Shown here: positions 49,232-61,715 of the stretch, piece after piece | Numbering within the stretch: the stretch's first letter is position 1 | Layout: each line of letters begins with the position of its first letter | NCBI GenBank assembly: GCA_037576215.1 | Contig: JBANDB010000010.1 | Span: 868,001 to 932,000 of the forward strand | DNA: 64,000 bases | DNA from: Armillaria gallica | Lineage: Eukaryota > Basidiomycota > Agaricomycetes > Agaricales > Physalacriaceae | Direction of reading: 5' to 3' | Made by a program: the position numbers and the translations under genes | Notes under the pieces: model-generated | What the model was told of the DNA's origin: nothing | What the model saw: only the letters and a program-made list of their open reading frames with translations | The model's database searches: none

Positions 49232-52200
49232 GGCTGAACGGTGTTAAGAGACAAAAGTCAAATCCGGGCCGTGCCGGTACGATGAACCTGCGGCAAATCA
49301 CAATTCACGACGTTGGTACTAGGCCACCACTGCATTCTTTATACGAGAATAATATATGAACAGAACAAGGCCTCTAGACTCGTAATAAATGTCTCCTCCG
49401 CCATCGCGCTCTTGCTTGTGCCGTCGAGGGTGGTGACTAGAGATGGTCATCAACCTATTATGAGACATCCTTGATGCCTACTTACCGTATCGAAGAGCTA
49501 GTACTAGCAATCGGGGTGGGGTCCGTTAAACAGAACAGTCGACGAGCCTGAGTACCGTTTCTTGACGTCCCGAAAAGTCAGTCTCTCTACATCTTGGAAG
49601 CAGGTGGGATGAGAAGCAACTCGACTCAAGACGGAGCAGTGAAACTACAGCTCGTACAAACCCTTCCGTCAGATGTGATATATGAAAATGAGGCTCCGAG
49701 TTGTAGCTAGTTCAATGAATCGGGGAGGCACTGTTACAGGGAACACAGGAATTCTACAGACGTAAATCACAGGTTAGTGTAGACATCTCGACGATTCATT
49801 GGCCATGGCTCTGTCGCAATCTATTCCCGAATTGGAGGAGGAGTAAAGCGTCTAGGCAAAGAAAAACAGGGTTGCCGTAACATTGGATTCTGTCAAGACG
49901 AAGTAAATATTCCAATCGGCTATTGTTTGATATAACCGCTTGCGCGCGGGGAGAAGTTGTGCTCTAGTCCTGAGCTATCACAGGTAGTCGCGACAACGCT
50001 AAAAACTAAAGGAGCCCGCGTCAGGTCTCGTTCATGGGCAACATTTTGGTGCTTCGCTCGCTTCCCGGATTGCACATCCCTTAGCTTTGATTACTCGGCA
50101 TCCATGAGCTCGCCCCGGAGGAATGATCACTGCGACGAACATTTGGAAATTCAGTCTTGAAATGTGTTCAAAGAAGTACATACATTACCCTCCATACAAC
50201 AGGCGGTTGTGAGTAATTCCTTGGCATCAGTGGCTCAATCCTGTCCTGAATAATCAACACCGACCTTTCCAATGTATCTAGAAAAAGAAAGGAACAGCCT
50301 TCGGACCCTGTTTCCGACGCATAATATGTTCTCAGGCTCGGATCCTAGGTGAGGAAATGTACCCGACTTCCACGTAACGCGAACAAAAATTCGCACACCC
50401 GTCACCGTTTCTCGCAGAGGAGATCAGACGGTAACACTCCTTCGCCCAGGGAGGAGCACCATCAGAAACCCGAAGTATGTCATCCAAGTCGAAGACGCAG
50501 GCGGCTTCCTTCCCAGTTTTTCTATCAAGATCAATATTGTGCCTTCTGGTCCGCGACTTCGTCCGCATCGAATGCCACTTTCTCATGGAAGCTTTGAGCA
50601 TGTCTGCTCCAGTGGAGCTAGGAAGCGCCATCGACAATGCGCTGTAGGGCTCTGTCAAAGCTAAGTATACTTGTGACTGCTCTGACATAAATTGATTTGG
50701 CGTTCGAGCATTGAGAGGGGGTAAGACTGATCTTGAGAAAGCTCTAGACCTGAAGAGCTGCTAAGAATCCAACGATATAGAAGCCTTGAGGAGGTCATCA
50801 TCAAATTACACTCTGGACGCTGTTAATGATTGAAGGTGCATTGAACGAAATTTGATGCATACCACTTTCATATGCATGCTCTACCTATTTCTTTATTCCC
50901 ATGACGCCAGGACGAAAGTAGTCAGTGAGAATGAACTCCGGTATTTCCTCCTCTCGTACTTCTAGAAATGCGGCATCCATGAGCCGGTATGCGGTCAATG
51001 CCTCAAACGCACTGAACAAAATATTGCGACATGAAATTCTTGGACTTTCCTAAAGCGTTTCACGGCTATATATCTCTCGAGCAGCCTAGCAATATGTCGT
51101 GGTCCTATAAGCAATGACTGTAAGTAAAATCTTGATCATAGCCGAGGATGGTTACTGAGGTGGTAAAGATGTACCTTTGACCACATTTAGTTCAACTCGG
51201 GCAGAGACAGACAACGGGTATGAGAAAAGTCAGATGATATAGGACCTAGGGGGAATTTTCTTTCTGTGAACCAGGCTGCACAGGGAAAGATGAGCGCATA
51301 TACGAGAGCTGTGAACGGAAGAGACTCAACGATGTCTCAAAGGCATAGTTTTGGTCTTGTGGTGTTTTTCGAACCAGGGTGTACACTTAGTCCGGACTCG
51401 GACGCGCACCGCACGATTGCTTGTACCAAATAAAAATACCCTGGCTGTGTCAAGCACCTGCTCTCATGCCATTTAGATCTATGATCTCTTCGCCGTTCCA
51501 AGGTGTACAATATGCCCTTTCTAATGGAGCCAAACGACCTATCGTTGGTAACTGAGGTTCGTCTGGCACTAAACGAAATTGAAGAAATCGGTCACTACAC
51601 TGGAAAGACGAAAGGTGACCAATCCTGTATACATTCATTGTATTCGTATCGATATCTGGTGACTGGGTGTGAAAAAGGTAGATATTGTAAAAATCAAATC
51701 ACATACTTGCACTGGTTGACTCGGAGTTGCCCAGAACATCTGGGGTCAAGTCGCGACTCCACCGCCACCTTCCTGAAATGACGGACTTCAGAGTCGGTAC
51801 CGCTGTGCAGAGCGCAAATTCCAACAGATTGTTGGACACTTCAGCGATCTATACGTATCTTTAGAAACTGGCACTCAGACCGGCCGGAGCTGGATAAGCC
51901 TGTCGAACTGTACCTTCTGCTACTTTTCCACATTGAATCAAGGTGTATCCTGATTTTACTTGGATGTGCATTACTCAAAGCCATTGGATACAGCATACAG
52001 CATACAGAGTAAGTACAAAAGAAAGAATCGGGGACCCGGCAACTGCTGCTACCGGATATGCCGACGTGAAGTCGGCATATGCGGCCCTGCTTCTGAGTAG
52101 ATACCGTGACTGTCTACATACATAAGTATGTCTGGTTTCTGCCGTTTCTGAAGGCTCATACACATGAGCGAAAATCACTGTTCTCCAAGCAAGTTCTCTA

Positions 52201-52865
52201 GCTGGCATAGTAAACACGAGCAGGCTTCTCTATGCATACCCTACGTGACTAGGGCGCCACCTGTTAGAATTGCATGGCTACTAGGTGCCAAGTAGCGAAA
52301 TAGTTTACATCTGTAGCAAACGCGGCTTGGGGACTAACTACGAAATCCCTGCGGAAATAAGCAAACACGTAAGTGAATTCGTATGAGAACCAAACAGCGA
52401 CTAACTGTCTTCGCCATGAGAAGCTCGAATATCTCACACCACCGCCACACCTCAGCCAAAGCTATTAGCCTCGTCTTTTCTCACCACATCGAAGCTGTCC
52501 GCTCCAAGATTATGACATCCGCCATCCTCACGGGCGCCTCGTATTCAGAGAAAGGAAATACGACACCTAGTTCGACTTGTTCGGGCCTTCGAGTTAGTAG
52601 TTGTTTCATATCCGAACGCACCCGTGGAGACCACCCCGTGGTACACAAGAAGTCATTGGAACTAGCGGATGATTTGAAGAAGTCGGCGGAAAGACTGGGT
52701 ATGAGTCAAATTTTAACCTGTATGAAGCTTCGCGCATCGTCCTTCTTAAATGCCACGCAACAGGTCAAAATTTTAGGTATACAATATGACTATACTATAT
52801 AAAGCAGTCCACTAGTCTGTCGCAAGAAATGTTCTTAGCACCAGTGTAGTATCAGTAAATGTCTT
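49232..52865. other. 3.6 kb gene-poor interval
   Basis: No family recognised. Two open frames have some protein-like character: minus 50688-50332 (118 residues, including KTGKEAACVFDLDDILRVSD and PPWAKECYRLISSARNGDG) and plus 52383-52802 (139 residues, with a helical HKKSLELADDLKKSAERLGM segment). Neither has introns or motifs that would confirm it. A perfect inverted repeat lies at 52056-52080. No transposon hallmark, tRNA or rRNA was seen. Confidence 0.4.
52056..52080. repeat. Perfect 10-bp inverted repeat with 5-nt loop
   Basis: Arms atatgccgac and gtcggcatat flank the loop gtgaa. It is intergenic. It could form an RNA hairpin or be a palindromic binding site. No flanking direct repeat was found. 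Confidence 0.75.
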
Positions 52866-54921
52866 TTACAAGAAGGTCAAGATCAAGCCAGCAACCAATG
52901 AGATACCTAGCGCGCCCCGGCCAACGCTGTTCACCGACATTGCCCCGCTTGTGCCTGCGACACTCGCACACAGAGTGCCATCGGACTTCAGCGCTGATGT
53001 CGGGAGGATGATCTATCCTCTCATCAGTTGTTTTCCACATACTATGTCACTTGAAGAACTCACTCTTGGTGCACCACTGTCAGCAGTAGCGCTCAGTGTC
53101 CCACTGCTCGAGTCAACGGTATATGTTTTGCAGGTCAACACATCCACCACGGTTTCTCCCTTATTGTAGACTCCGGAGATGCTCCAGGACGCGGAGCCGG
53201 AAGAACCGACGTTCGTCAGGAGAGCGAGCAAGGGGGGCTTGGAAATGGCAATCGCGCCGACGTCGCTTTGGGACACAAAGGACATCTGAGAGAGAAATGA
53301 GAGATTGAAAGAAGCGGAGAGGCGCGCGTTACCTTTGTGGTCAAAAAGCTTGAGCTAGCATTGACAGCCAATTGCCGGGCAGTGTTCACCGCTTTGATGT
53401 GCGTGACGAGGTCCTTATCTTCTTGGTATCCGCTAAACCAGAGACTATGAGAAATCAATCAGCATGACTACAGACATTCGTTCAAAGGAATATTGAAACC
53501 CACGCTTCGCGGTTGAAAGGGTCCGCGGCACCTGTATAGCCCTGCTCCTGGCCCTGGTAGAGAATGGGAATACCGTCGTGGATGAACGGGAAACTGATGG
53601 CGTTCTTAACCAAACCCGTGTCAGTGGTGTGGGACTGGAATCGCGGCTGGTCATGGTTCTCTAAGAAAGCACCAGTACCGAACAGGCCGTTCTTGTATGA
53701 TGACTGCGCTTGGGTGACGGCGCTTTGAATGGCTGAGAGGTTGCCAGATGTGGTGTTGAAGGCTTGAACTACGGGGTACCAGGTAGGGTAGTCTAGAACA
53801 CTGTCCAAAACCTCTGAGGATGTGCGTGAGAATGTGATCCAACAAGAGACAGGATGAATTTACGGGTATAGTCACTGGTGTAAGTGATATTGTCAGTCAA
53901 TACCTACAAGAGATTCAGTAAGAGTGCAAGATTTAGAGGTTTGATAGCGCACTTCTCCAATAGTAAAGACACCAGCTGCCGAGGCAAAGGCAGGCCAGAA
54001 GTCTTTGCGAATGTGCTTCACCGTGTCAATCCGAAGACCATCAATACTGTATGTGTTGACGAAGCTAGTAACCCATGAATTCCATTCTTGAACGACCGTG
54101 CTGTTCTCCGTGTCAATATCCATGAGTGGAAGGCTGAGAGAAGCGAAATTGATAAGTTGTCCACTGAGAAGAATGGCGCACATACTTTGAGTCTCCCAGC
54201 CAACACTGCTCGACATTCGTCTGGTTGTTGTAGTCGGTGATGAAACATTCCGGGTGGAAATCCGTCTCGGCTGAGAAGGGCGACAGGCCAGAGTAGTCGA
54301 ATGCTTGTGGGAGCGTTGAGGAATTGCTTGAAGGATTCTGTACGAAACTGACAACGAGTTGACTCCTGAACGGTCCCAACGAGATACATTCAACTCACTG
54401 GTTGACCACAATGTCGACCATGAGGTACATCCCCCGAGCATGCAGCGCAGTCGCGAGACTCTTCAGGTCATCCTCAGAACCGTAGTGCGAGTTGAGAGAG
54501 TTGATATCCTGAGTCCAGTAGCTGGATCCGAATTGAGTCTGCAATTGGAAAAAAAGAAACGCGTAGCACGCACCCATGGTAAGCATACCCGTACGCCGTC
54601 GCTGCCTCAATGTTTTTGACAATAGGTGAGATCCAGACGGCATCAAAGCCCATATCCTGGATGTAGTCCAGATGGTTGACGATCCCCTTCCAGGAGCCAC
54701 CACAGTAGATACGGTCTTCAGTATTACAAGTCGCGGAAGAGTCGTTAGAGAGAGCAAAACGGTCGGTAATGATCTAAGTCAATCACGGTCACTAACTGCG
54801 TACAATGCAGGCAGGGCGGGCTCACTTGATAGATAGAACGCGACTTCCACTGGTCAGCAGAGGCAGCGAAAACGTGAGGAAGGAAAAGAAAGAGCGACAG
54901 GGCGGAGGCCAGTGAAAGCAT
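52866..54921 (-). CDS. GPI-anchored alpha-amylase, GH13
   Basis: Secreted glycoside hydrolase family 13 enzyme close to Taka-amylase, cutting alpha-1,4-glucan. Signal peptide [20 protein letters not shown] precedes [12 protein letters not shown]. The conserved regions are complete after splicing: region I MVDIVVNHF (the His is formed across an intron), region [18 protein letters not shown] with the nucleophile Asp, region III TIGEV with the acid Glu, and region [12 protein letters not shown] with the transition-state Asp. [15 protein letters not shown] follows. A beta-sandwich domain ends [17 protein letters not shown]. The last intron (about 53046-52993) brings in a C-terminal tail with small residues (SVNSVGRG) and a hydrophobic end [15 protein letters not shown], a GPI-anchor signal. 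Such anchored amylases in Aspergillus (Agt/Aah type) act on cell-wall alpha-glucan; a wall role or surface starch digestion are both possible. Confidence 0.9.
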
Positions 54922-55597
54922 AGCGAATGAGCGCGAAGAGAAAGGAACGAAAGGAACGAGCCTGGGTAAGTAAAGAACGAGGACAACGGTCTTCTTCGCC
55001 GGCTGCTTCCCACTGCGCTCAGGAGTCCGGGCTCTCCCGCTTATCAATTACGTTTCATAATTTGTTTCAAAAAAAAAGTTGTACAGGCTTTGACAACGTC
55101 GAGGCCAACGATGCCCGCCCTCACTTCAAGGCGCCGCCCGTTCATGTACTCTGCCACTTCAAAACCGTGGTATTTTGATGTCGGCATTTTTTTCCCATTT
55201 GATATTCATAGTCAATGTTATTTTTGGCTACAGCATCCGTTCGACCATATGCCCACTTTTCACCGCACGCCAAGGCTGTCCGAGGCGATTCAAGGCGTCG
55301 TATCGGAAATTTTGGGCAAGGAATAGACTAGGCGGAAGGATAAATGGCCTATTGACGTAACTCATTGAACGCTAGAAAGCTTTCTAAATCCGGGGATGCG
55401 CGAAGAAACACATTGCTACCGCCACTGGGTGGGCAAATCGTTCCAAATCGTTCAAAGCGGTGATTGCCTTTTTCGTCATGTGAAGACGCTTCCTTAAATT
55501 AAAAGGTGTTGATAACGCAATGGAACAACATCTGTGGTATCGTGTAAAATTAAAGAGGCCTTAGGCACCATTCAAACATAACGGAAAAGCAGAGTAA
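54922..55597. other. Intergenic region between amylase and phospholipase D
   Basis: About 680 bp. The left part should be the amylase promoter. A perfect 14-nt palindrome (tagaaagctttcta) is at 55373-55386. A plus-strand frame at 55090-55326 has no motif. No gene supported. Confidence 0.45.
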
Positions 55598-58500
55598 TCA
55601 GTCATAAATAGGTAGGGGCAAGAGCCTGGACAAGAGGTCAGAGGGCTTCTAAAGGGAGGTAACAGGGTAACTCGTACCGATCTGCATTGAATAAGAAATT
55701 GTTCGCAACGTCCTCACCCTCCAAAAACCGGTTTGGGTATATCACTGTGGACGGTGCTTAGTACAACATTTGCAGTCAGAACTGGTGGCTTACCCAAATG
55801 TCCGCAGAGCTCGCCCAGCAACTTTTCCATCTCGTCTCGCTCAGCCTTCGTAAAAGGCTCCGTGCTTCGAGTAGACCGGGAGCGAGCACGGGCAGGCTCC
55901 TTGTCTGCTACACCAGCAGAACTGTTCAGATCTGGCTCTTCGTTTAGATGCACATGCCCATCAGAGTGCTCTGCTGCGTGTTCGGCAGGAGCAGGAACAT
56001 CGTTAGAAGGAATGGTGTTGTCTCCAGTCTCAGATGGAACTCTTCCGACTGGTTCAAGCGTAGTCGAATCCGCCGCCTAGATATGGTTAATAGTATGTTT
56101 AATTGAATTCCCGGAGAGGGCTATTCTTACTGGCTTGTTCAGGCGCTCGTGATGCAACACGAACTCCTTGTACTGCTTCCAAGTAGTGACGAGGTCATCC
56201 GGAACAGCATGAAACACTTTCCGATATATCTCCGTCTAAAGGAGGTAATAGTTTGGTGCGCCACCATAAGGAGGAAAATATTTGGTCCACATACATTATG
56301 GACAGCACATGCGACCCAAACGTCCTTCCAGAATGCGTCCGATACAGGATCCTCAAAACCATTGGCATCAACATGAGGTCGGGGTGTTGGGACGGTCCAC
56401 TTGTTGTTTTGACCTAGCTTACTCCCCAGATTTTTACGAAGCGTTGAACGTGCTCTCGGTACCGTACGTTCTTCGTCATCCCCACTATCTATTCCCGTAC
56501 GAAGATGCGGGGACTGATCATCTATTTCGGGAGATCTAGAGGCATCGACAGGTGCCCCGTGAAGATTTCCGTTCGATGAGAGAGCTTGATGTGGAGCACC
56601 GTTTGGAGGTGGCTTGTCCTCGGACTTCCGCTTTATGTCCTGAACCCTGTGATTTGAGGCATGACCATTGGCGGGTGGCTTGTCGCCGTTGAGATGATCT
56701 TGAACAACTTTCTCTTCGAGCGTGGTACTCGGCACATTTCTTCCAGTGCGGGTGTTTTTGGGAAACGCCGTGTCCAAGTCATCGTCAGTTTCCGCCGAAC
56801 CCTGGGTTGTAGTATGCATTGTTGCTTCTGATGAACCATTCAATGCTGCAGAAAATAAGCCCTCGAAACTACAACAGAAAATCGAACATACCTCGCCTAT
56901 CGTTGTCTGAAGTTGTATGTGAATCACCAGCCACCGAGGACTCAGCAACGCCATTTTCCTGCCGGTGGAGCTGTTCGCCACTGGAGTTCGAAGGTACTGA
57001 TTCCTGCTCAGGTTTCACGGGGTCAGAAGCCATTAAGTCTTCTTCATACAAAGCATCGACATCAACGCCGATATGCTCCCTCATCAGCCGGACTCGTAGG
57101 GTGTGAGCAAAACGTCCGACTTTGTAAGGCTTCCCAGCCATAGTACTAAAGTAAATGTCAGAATCGTTTAGACAGCAAAAACTTTCCCACAAACCAATCG
57201 ATCATATCGGTATCTCGGATTACGGCTGCAATCTCAGAGTCCTTGTCCCCTCTCTGAGATCGTTCGTTGATATTTGCGCTTCCAATAATGGCAAGCCGAT
57301 CATCTACGATGCAAACCTTCCCGTGGATGTAGACCTAGGCGCAATGAGCGCAATGCCATTAAAATTACGATTCTCCTGACCTGCTCGGTCGTTAGCACGT
57401 CTCTGAGCTTGCCCCAATTACGAAGGGAGAATACAGTAATATAATCATCTGGCTGCGAATCGTTGGAATAGAAAGTAGCAATCAAGACAGAAACACTCAC
57501 ATCGATGCCTTCCTTCCTGAGCCTGCCGAATATTGAATTGGGGCCTCTGGATATAGTCCGATTTTGGCACTCGAGAATAATTCGGATCTGAGGTCAGATG
57601 TCAGAAAGGGCGAATGCAAGCATGAATATCATATCTAACAGCACTGCCATCACTATGATCTAGAGCGAACGCGAAACCTGGTAGTAGAGGGATGACTACA
57701 CAGCACTTCCAGCGGGTTCCATCGCGATGGGCCTTGATGATCCTGTGAACCAAGGCGTCGCCTATCTTATTTTCGATCCTGACGTCGTTGACGATGGTAC
57801 TGGCATCTCGAGTCAATTAAGGGTAAAAGGCACATAAAACAACCCACGAAGTGATGAAGAACTGATTCTCGATGTATACGAAATGTTCTGACATCTGAAT
57901 CGCTATTGGAAAAAGGTTCAGTAGTATTAATGTTTTCGACGACACTGGACAGACCCTTGAGATACGCATTTTGGATAGAATGTTCAATACGGTTTGCGGT
58001 TCCTAAAGACCAGGGACCTGCTGAACGGCAAATCTGCATCTCGCATGTACCAGTTAAACCCATTTGCGTCAGTTCGCCAGGTCTGAATTCCGGAGGTGGT
58101 AGGAGGAATGGCATGGCTCGAGAATGGTTCTAAAACAGCTCTTACAGCGTATACACAAGTCAACACGTTTGGATGCATACCTTGATTCTCAAAAGATAAT
58201 TCCACCTAAAGACAACCACATCAATGTCAAGGGAAAATATCTACCATACGATAACACACCTCTGCACGAAATGCCGAGCCAGATCGCGAGCAGGTTGCCC
58301 AACGACCTGCATACCAACGTCGTGCCTGTAAATGACATCAGCGGCTGCAAAGCGTCTTAGAAGTTAGCTCACCAAGGCATGCGAGGTATCTTCGTACGAT
58401 CGTACATGTCCTCTTGAGGCTTGTTGAGCGTATGGAAGTCCGAAATCCGAGCATTGCTATAATCCTTGCCTGACCAAATGCCAAGTGTTTATAGAAAAAT

Positions 58501-61479
58501 CAAATAGAAATAGAAATTCTTGCTTACCGGGCCACACTTGAGACGACTCATCTTCAATGTCATCGGTAACCGCGTGTTGAGGAGTATCCCATCTGAGTTC
58601 TGCATATCAGCACGAAACTTTTAAACATAACATGGCAATCGTTACCTTCCAAAGCAGGCATCGATTCCTCCCATGAATGCTATAGCTTGATCTATGACGC
58701 AAAGCTTCTCGTGCTGTCGTGGAAAGCGTCATATAAAACGAACGAGACAGGATCCTTGGAACTTACATGCGCCCAATAGAAAGTACCTGTCTGGAAATGT
58801 GACGGGGAACGCTGAACCATGATGTTAGGATGTAGGGACGCTAGACGCTGCTTTGTATAACTGATCCAATGTGATGAGAACGACAACAGGTAGCAGAGAA
58901 TTAATCTTACTTGCTATCTGTGGGCGTTGTCCGACTCGAAACCTCTTTGCTGTTTACACCTGATTGGTATTCTAAAACCCATGTGTACAAACCTCAACAC
59001 TTACTAGACAATGATACAAATCTTGACACCTTCCTTGGCCTTCCTCTCTAACAAACGATCTAGTCGATAGCGCTCTTTGTTAGGCCGACGAAGCTGAAGT
59101 TCTGAAATGATGTCAAATATAGCGTCATCAAGTCGTATTATTCCTACCTGGGGACAACCACCAATCGTGAATGTAGATAGATTCTCTTGCAAGGAGAATA
59201 GCGCGGGATAGATTCCAGAAGTAGTCACGCTTATATATTTAATCAGTGACACCACACAAAGGAGACATAGGCGACTCACCCCATCAACAAGCCATTGAGC
59301 CGCAACGTTGAGCCGTATCGGAGCAAAACTATCAAACCTGTTGGTCCCCGTATAATGCGAGGCAGCAGCCACTCGCTCGAAGGCCGTTATCCACTGGAGC
59401 ATCTGTCTCTTTACGTAGAAAAACCATTAACATCTGCTTATGACAAGCAGAAACCACACGGACCTCATTCCGAGCATACAACTTCAGTCGCATTTGCGAA
59501 TTCGATATATAGAAAGTATGTTTCGATACGTCAGTTTGATTCTTCTTCTTCTTCTTTTTCTCAGCTTGCCAAGGCTCGCCGTCAGCCATGTCCTGATGGT
59601 CTACACCACCTGAAAGAGGATTGGTGTTGGTGGACGGATCAAGCATGGGAGTCGGAGCATGCGATGCTACAGAAGAGGAAGATGAAGAGGCTCCATCTCG
59701 CGCCTCTTCTTCACCATGACCGGGATGGAAATGCGCGCTATGATTGAGATGGAAAGCTCGTGAAAATCGACCCTTGATAGATCCCATCAAAGACATATGC
59801 TCAGTTTCTGCACTTGCTTCCGACTTGCGTTCCTTCCTTTTCAAATTCGAGTCATCCTCGTCGTGTGTGTCAGAATGTAGAAGACTCAGCCCTTGTCGAT
59901 AATATCGCTTAGGACGCTCGATCTTGAAATCGGAATCCAGTAGAAAGGCGTCCCAGACGGTCAACTACATGACGTCAGAACCAATACATGAAGCTCGCAA
60001 AACGCGTACCTCTCCCGGCTCAACAAGTGCTACCAAGTAACTTTCTCGGACGGCGCACCACCTCGACTCTCGCTTGGCCCTCCAGCTTGAACCTTTGCGC
60101 CCAAATTCTCCTTCTGCGGCTTCTATCCGCATGTAACCAGCTTTATACTGGGCACCTCCGGACTGGGAAAGGTACATAGAAAGGGCACTGATCTCAAGAA
60201 AACTAGCCAAGCGGTTCGCTGCGGGATGGAACATCTAAGAAAAGGTCAAAAAATTATCTCGGAGTGGAAAAAGGACATACAACAGCACGAATAAGATCTA
60301 TAAGATAATTTTCCAGGGCTTCGCGCTGTAAACGAGCAAAGTCGGCGTGTCCAACTTGATTGCCTTTCTCTCGGCCTTCCTTCTGTAAAAATTTAAAATA
60401 TGGTAAACCTGTCCATAGATTAGCATCTGAATTGAGAACAGAGGGAACATCAGCGCACTAGTCTTAGGAAATTCGGGTAGCTTTTCGACATTTCGTTGTA
60501 GGGCATTGGATAAACTATAATGATAATGCAGAGAGATGAAGTCGCGAAGTTGCCGATATACTACCCAGCGCGCAGCACCATTTGCATATTCACATTCAAT
60601 CCTGAACACGGATTTATGACCATGTAGAGGATGTAAACTGTCGCTGACACGGATGCGAAGTCGATGGAAGAGTACGGGGACGCGTCGCAAGTCATTTTCG
60701 TCACGCTCAAACCATAAGCGTAACATGAGAGTCGATAGCCCTCCGGTGATAAGTTCGTCGGTAATGTTTACGGCATTAGACGTGACGGCTGATGGTCCTG
60801 GCGTTATGGGACTATGGGAGGGCTGATTAACGACGTTGGGAATTAAAGAACGCAGCCGTCCCCATTTTGGCCCCGTCTTTCGTTCTGGAGGAGCAGGTGG
60901 ACCTGATAACGTGCGCCGTAGACCAGAAGGGGGGAGTTTTGAGCTTTCCTCGCCATCGGTGACCGGTTCCCTAGGGTGACCTTCTACACTGACACCATCG
61001 AAATCAAAGCCGCTCTTTTCTTCCTTTGGAGATTCGTGAAACCACTTTAGAGGATTCCAACTCTCGTCAAGAAGTTTACTCTCCCTCTTCTTGCCTTTCT
61101 TATCAGCAGCAGCGTTCCTGACCTCCAACGCGTCGCGAAAGTCAGTGCTTGGAGACACGAAAGGGAAGTCTTCTTGCTGTTCCAAGTCAGAATCCGGCTT
61201 GATATCGCTATTTTCGTGCCTTGAGTTATTCCTAGAGGTCGCGGGAGAATTTGGAGTCGAATAACTGTACGACAGAGACCGTGGTGGGCCAGTTCTCATG
61301 GACGGAGTGCTAGGCGGGGTCCGGAAATGTGCGACACGTTGTTCTTGGCCTGATGCTCTTGGCGCTGCGTGCGAAGAACTCGAAAGGGCAGACCGTGGGT
61401 GTTCTTCCTCTCCAGAAGACACCCCATGTCGCCGGTCATTTTCGATGGTCTGTCCAACTACTTCTGCAATACGCGACAT
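55598..61479 (-). CDS. SPO14: Phospholipase D1 (PX-PH type)
   Basis: Phosphatidylcholine-hydrolysing phospholipase D producing phosphatidic acid for membrane traffic and sporulation (yeast Spo14, animal PLD1/2). Start [20 protein letters not shown]. Order: a long disordered N terminus; a PX domain ([20 protein letters not shown] to [20 protein letters not shown]); a PH domain interrupted by about 110 Ser/Lys-rich residues including a seven-Lys run; catalytic half 1 with [20 protein letters not shown] (HxKx4D); catalytic half 2 with [20 protein letters not shown] followed by [16 protein letters not shown]; an insert rich in Ser/Asp/Pro; then [20 protein letters not shown]. The final introns yield [19 protein letters not shown] and the conserved C-terminal LLPLPIYD with a stop at 55600-55598. 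Both HKD motifs are intact, so it should be active. Confidence 0.95.
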
Positions 61480-61715
61480 GACAGGGCACTGATACCTTGA
61501 TAGCTACAAGGCGTGCGAATAAAATGGTCGGCAGAGGCGATATATAGTGGAATAATACGACGCTGGGTGGGAAGAGAGAGATGGCGGTGGTAATGGAACA
61601 AGCCAGGGAGAGGCAGTGGATGTGATAATGGACGACGTTGGGCCAAATTTGTGAAACCTTTGATGGTGACGTCATATCAATCGAACTTCCTTACGCAAAC
61701 TACGTATGTAGTATT
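61480..61715. other. Spacer between phospholipase D start and oxidoreductase end
   Basis: 236 bp on the 5' side of phospholipase D and 3' side of the next minus-strand gene. It should contain the phospholipase D promoter. No other feature seen. Confidence 0.4.

Noticed and set aside
54395..54440. Apparent loss of the region I histidine in the amylase (frame reads DIVVNQ then stop)
   Set aside because: An intron starts inside that codon; splicing to the next exon restores a His (DIVVNHF), so the active site is intact.
55373..55386. Perfect 14-nt palindrome tagaaagctttcta
   Set aside because: Short and centred on a common hexamer (AAGCTT); expected by chance in a window this size.
55714..55740. 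Phospholipase D appearing to end as PKPVFGG
   Set aside because: That stop lies in the wrong frame after an unspliced intron; splicing gives [12 protein letters not shown] and the conserved LLPLPIYD end at 55598.
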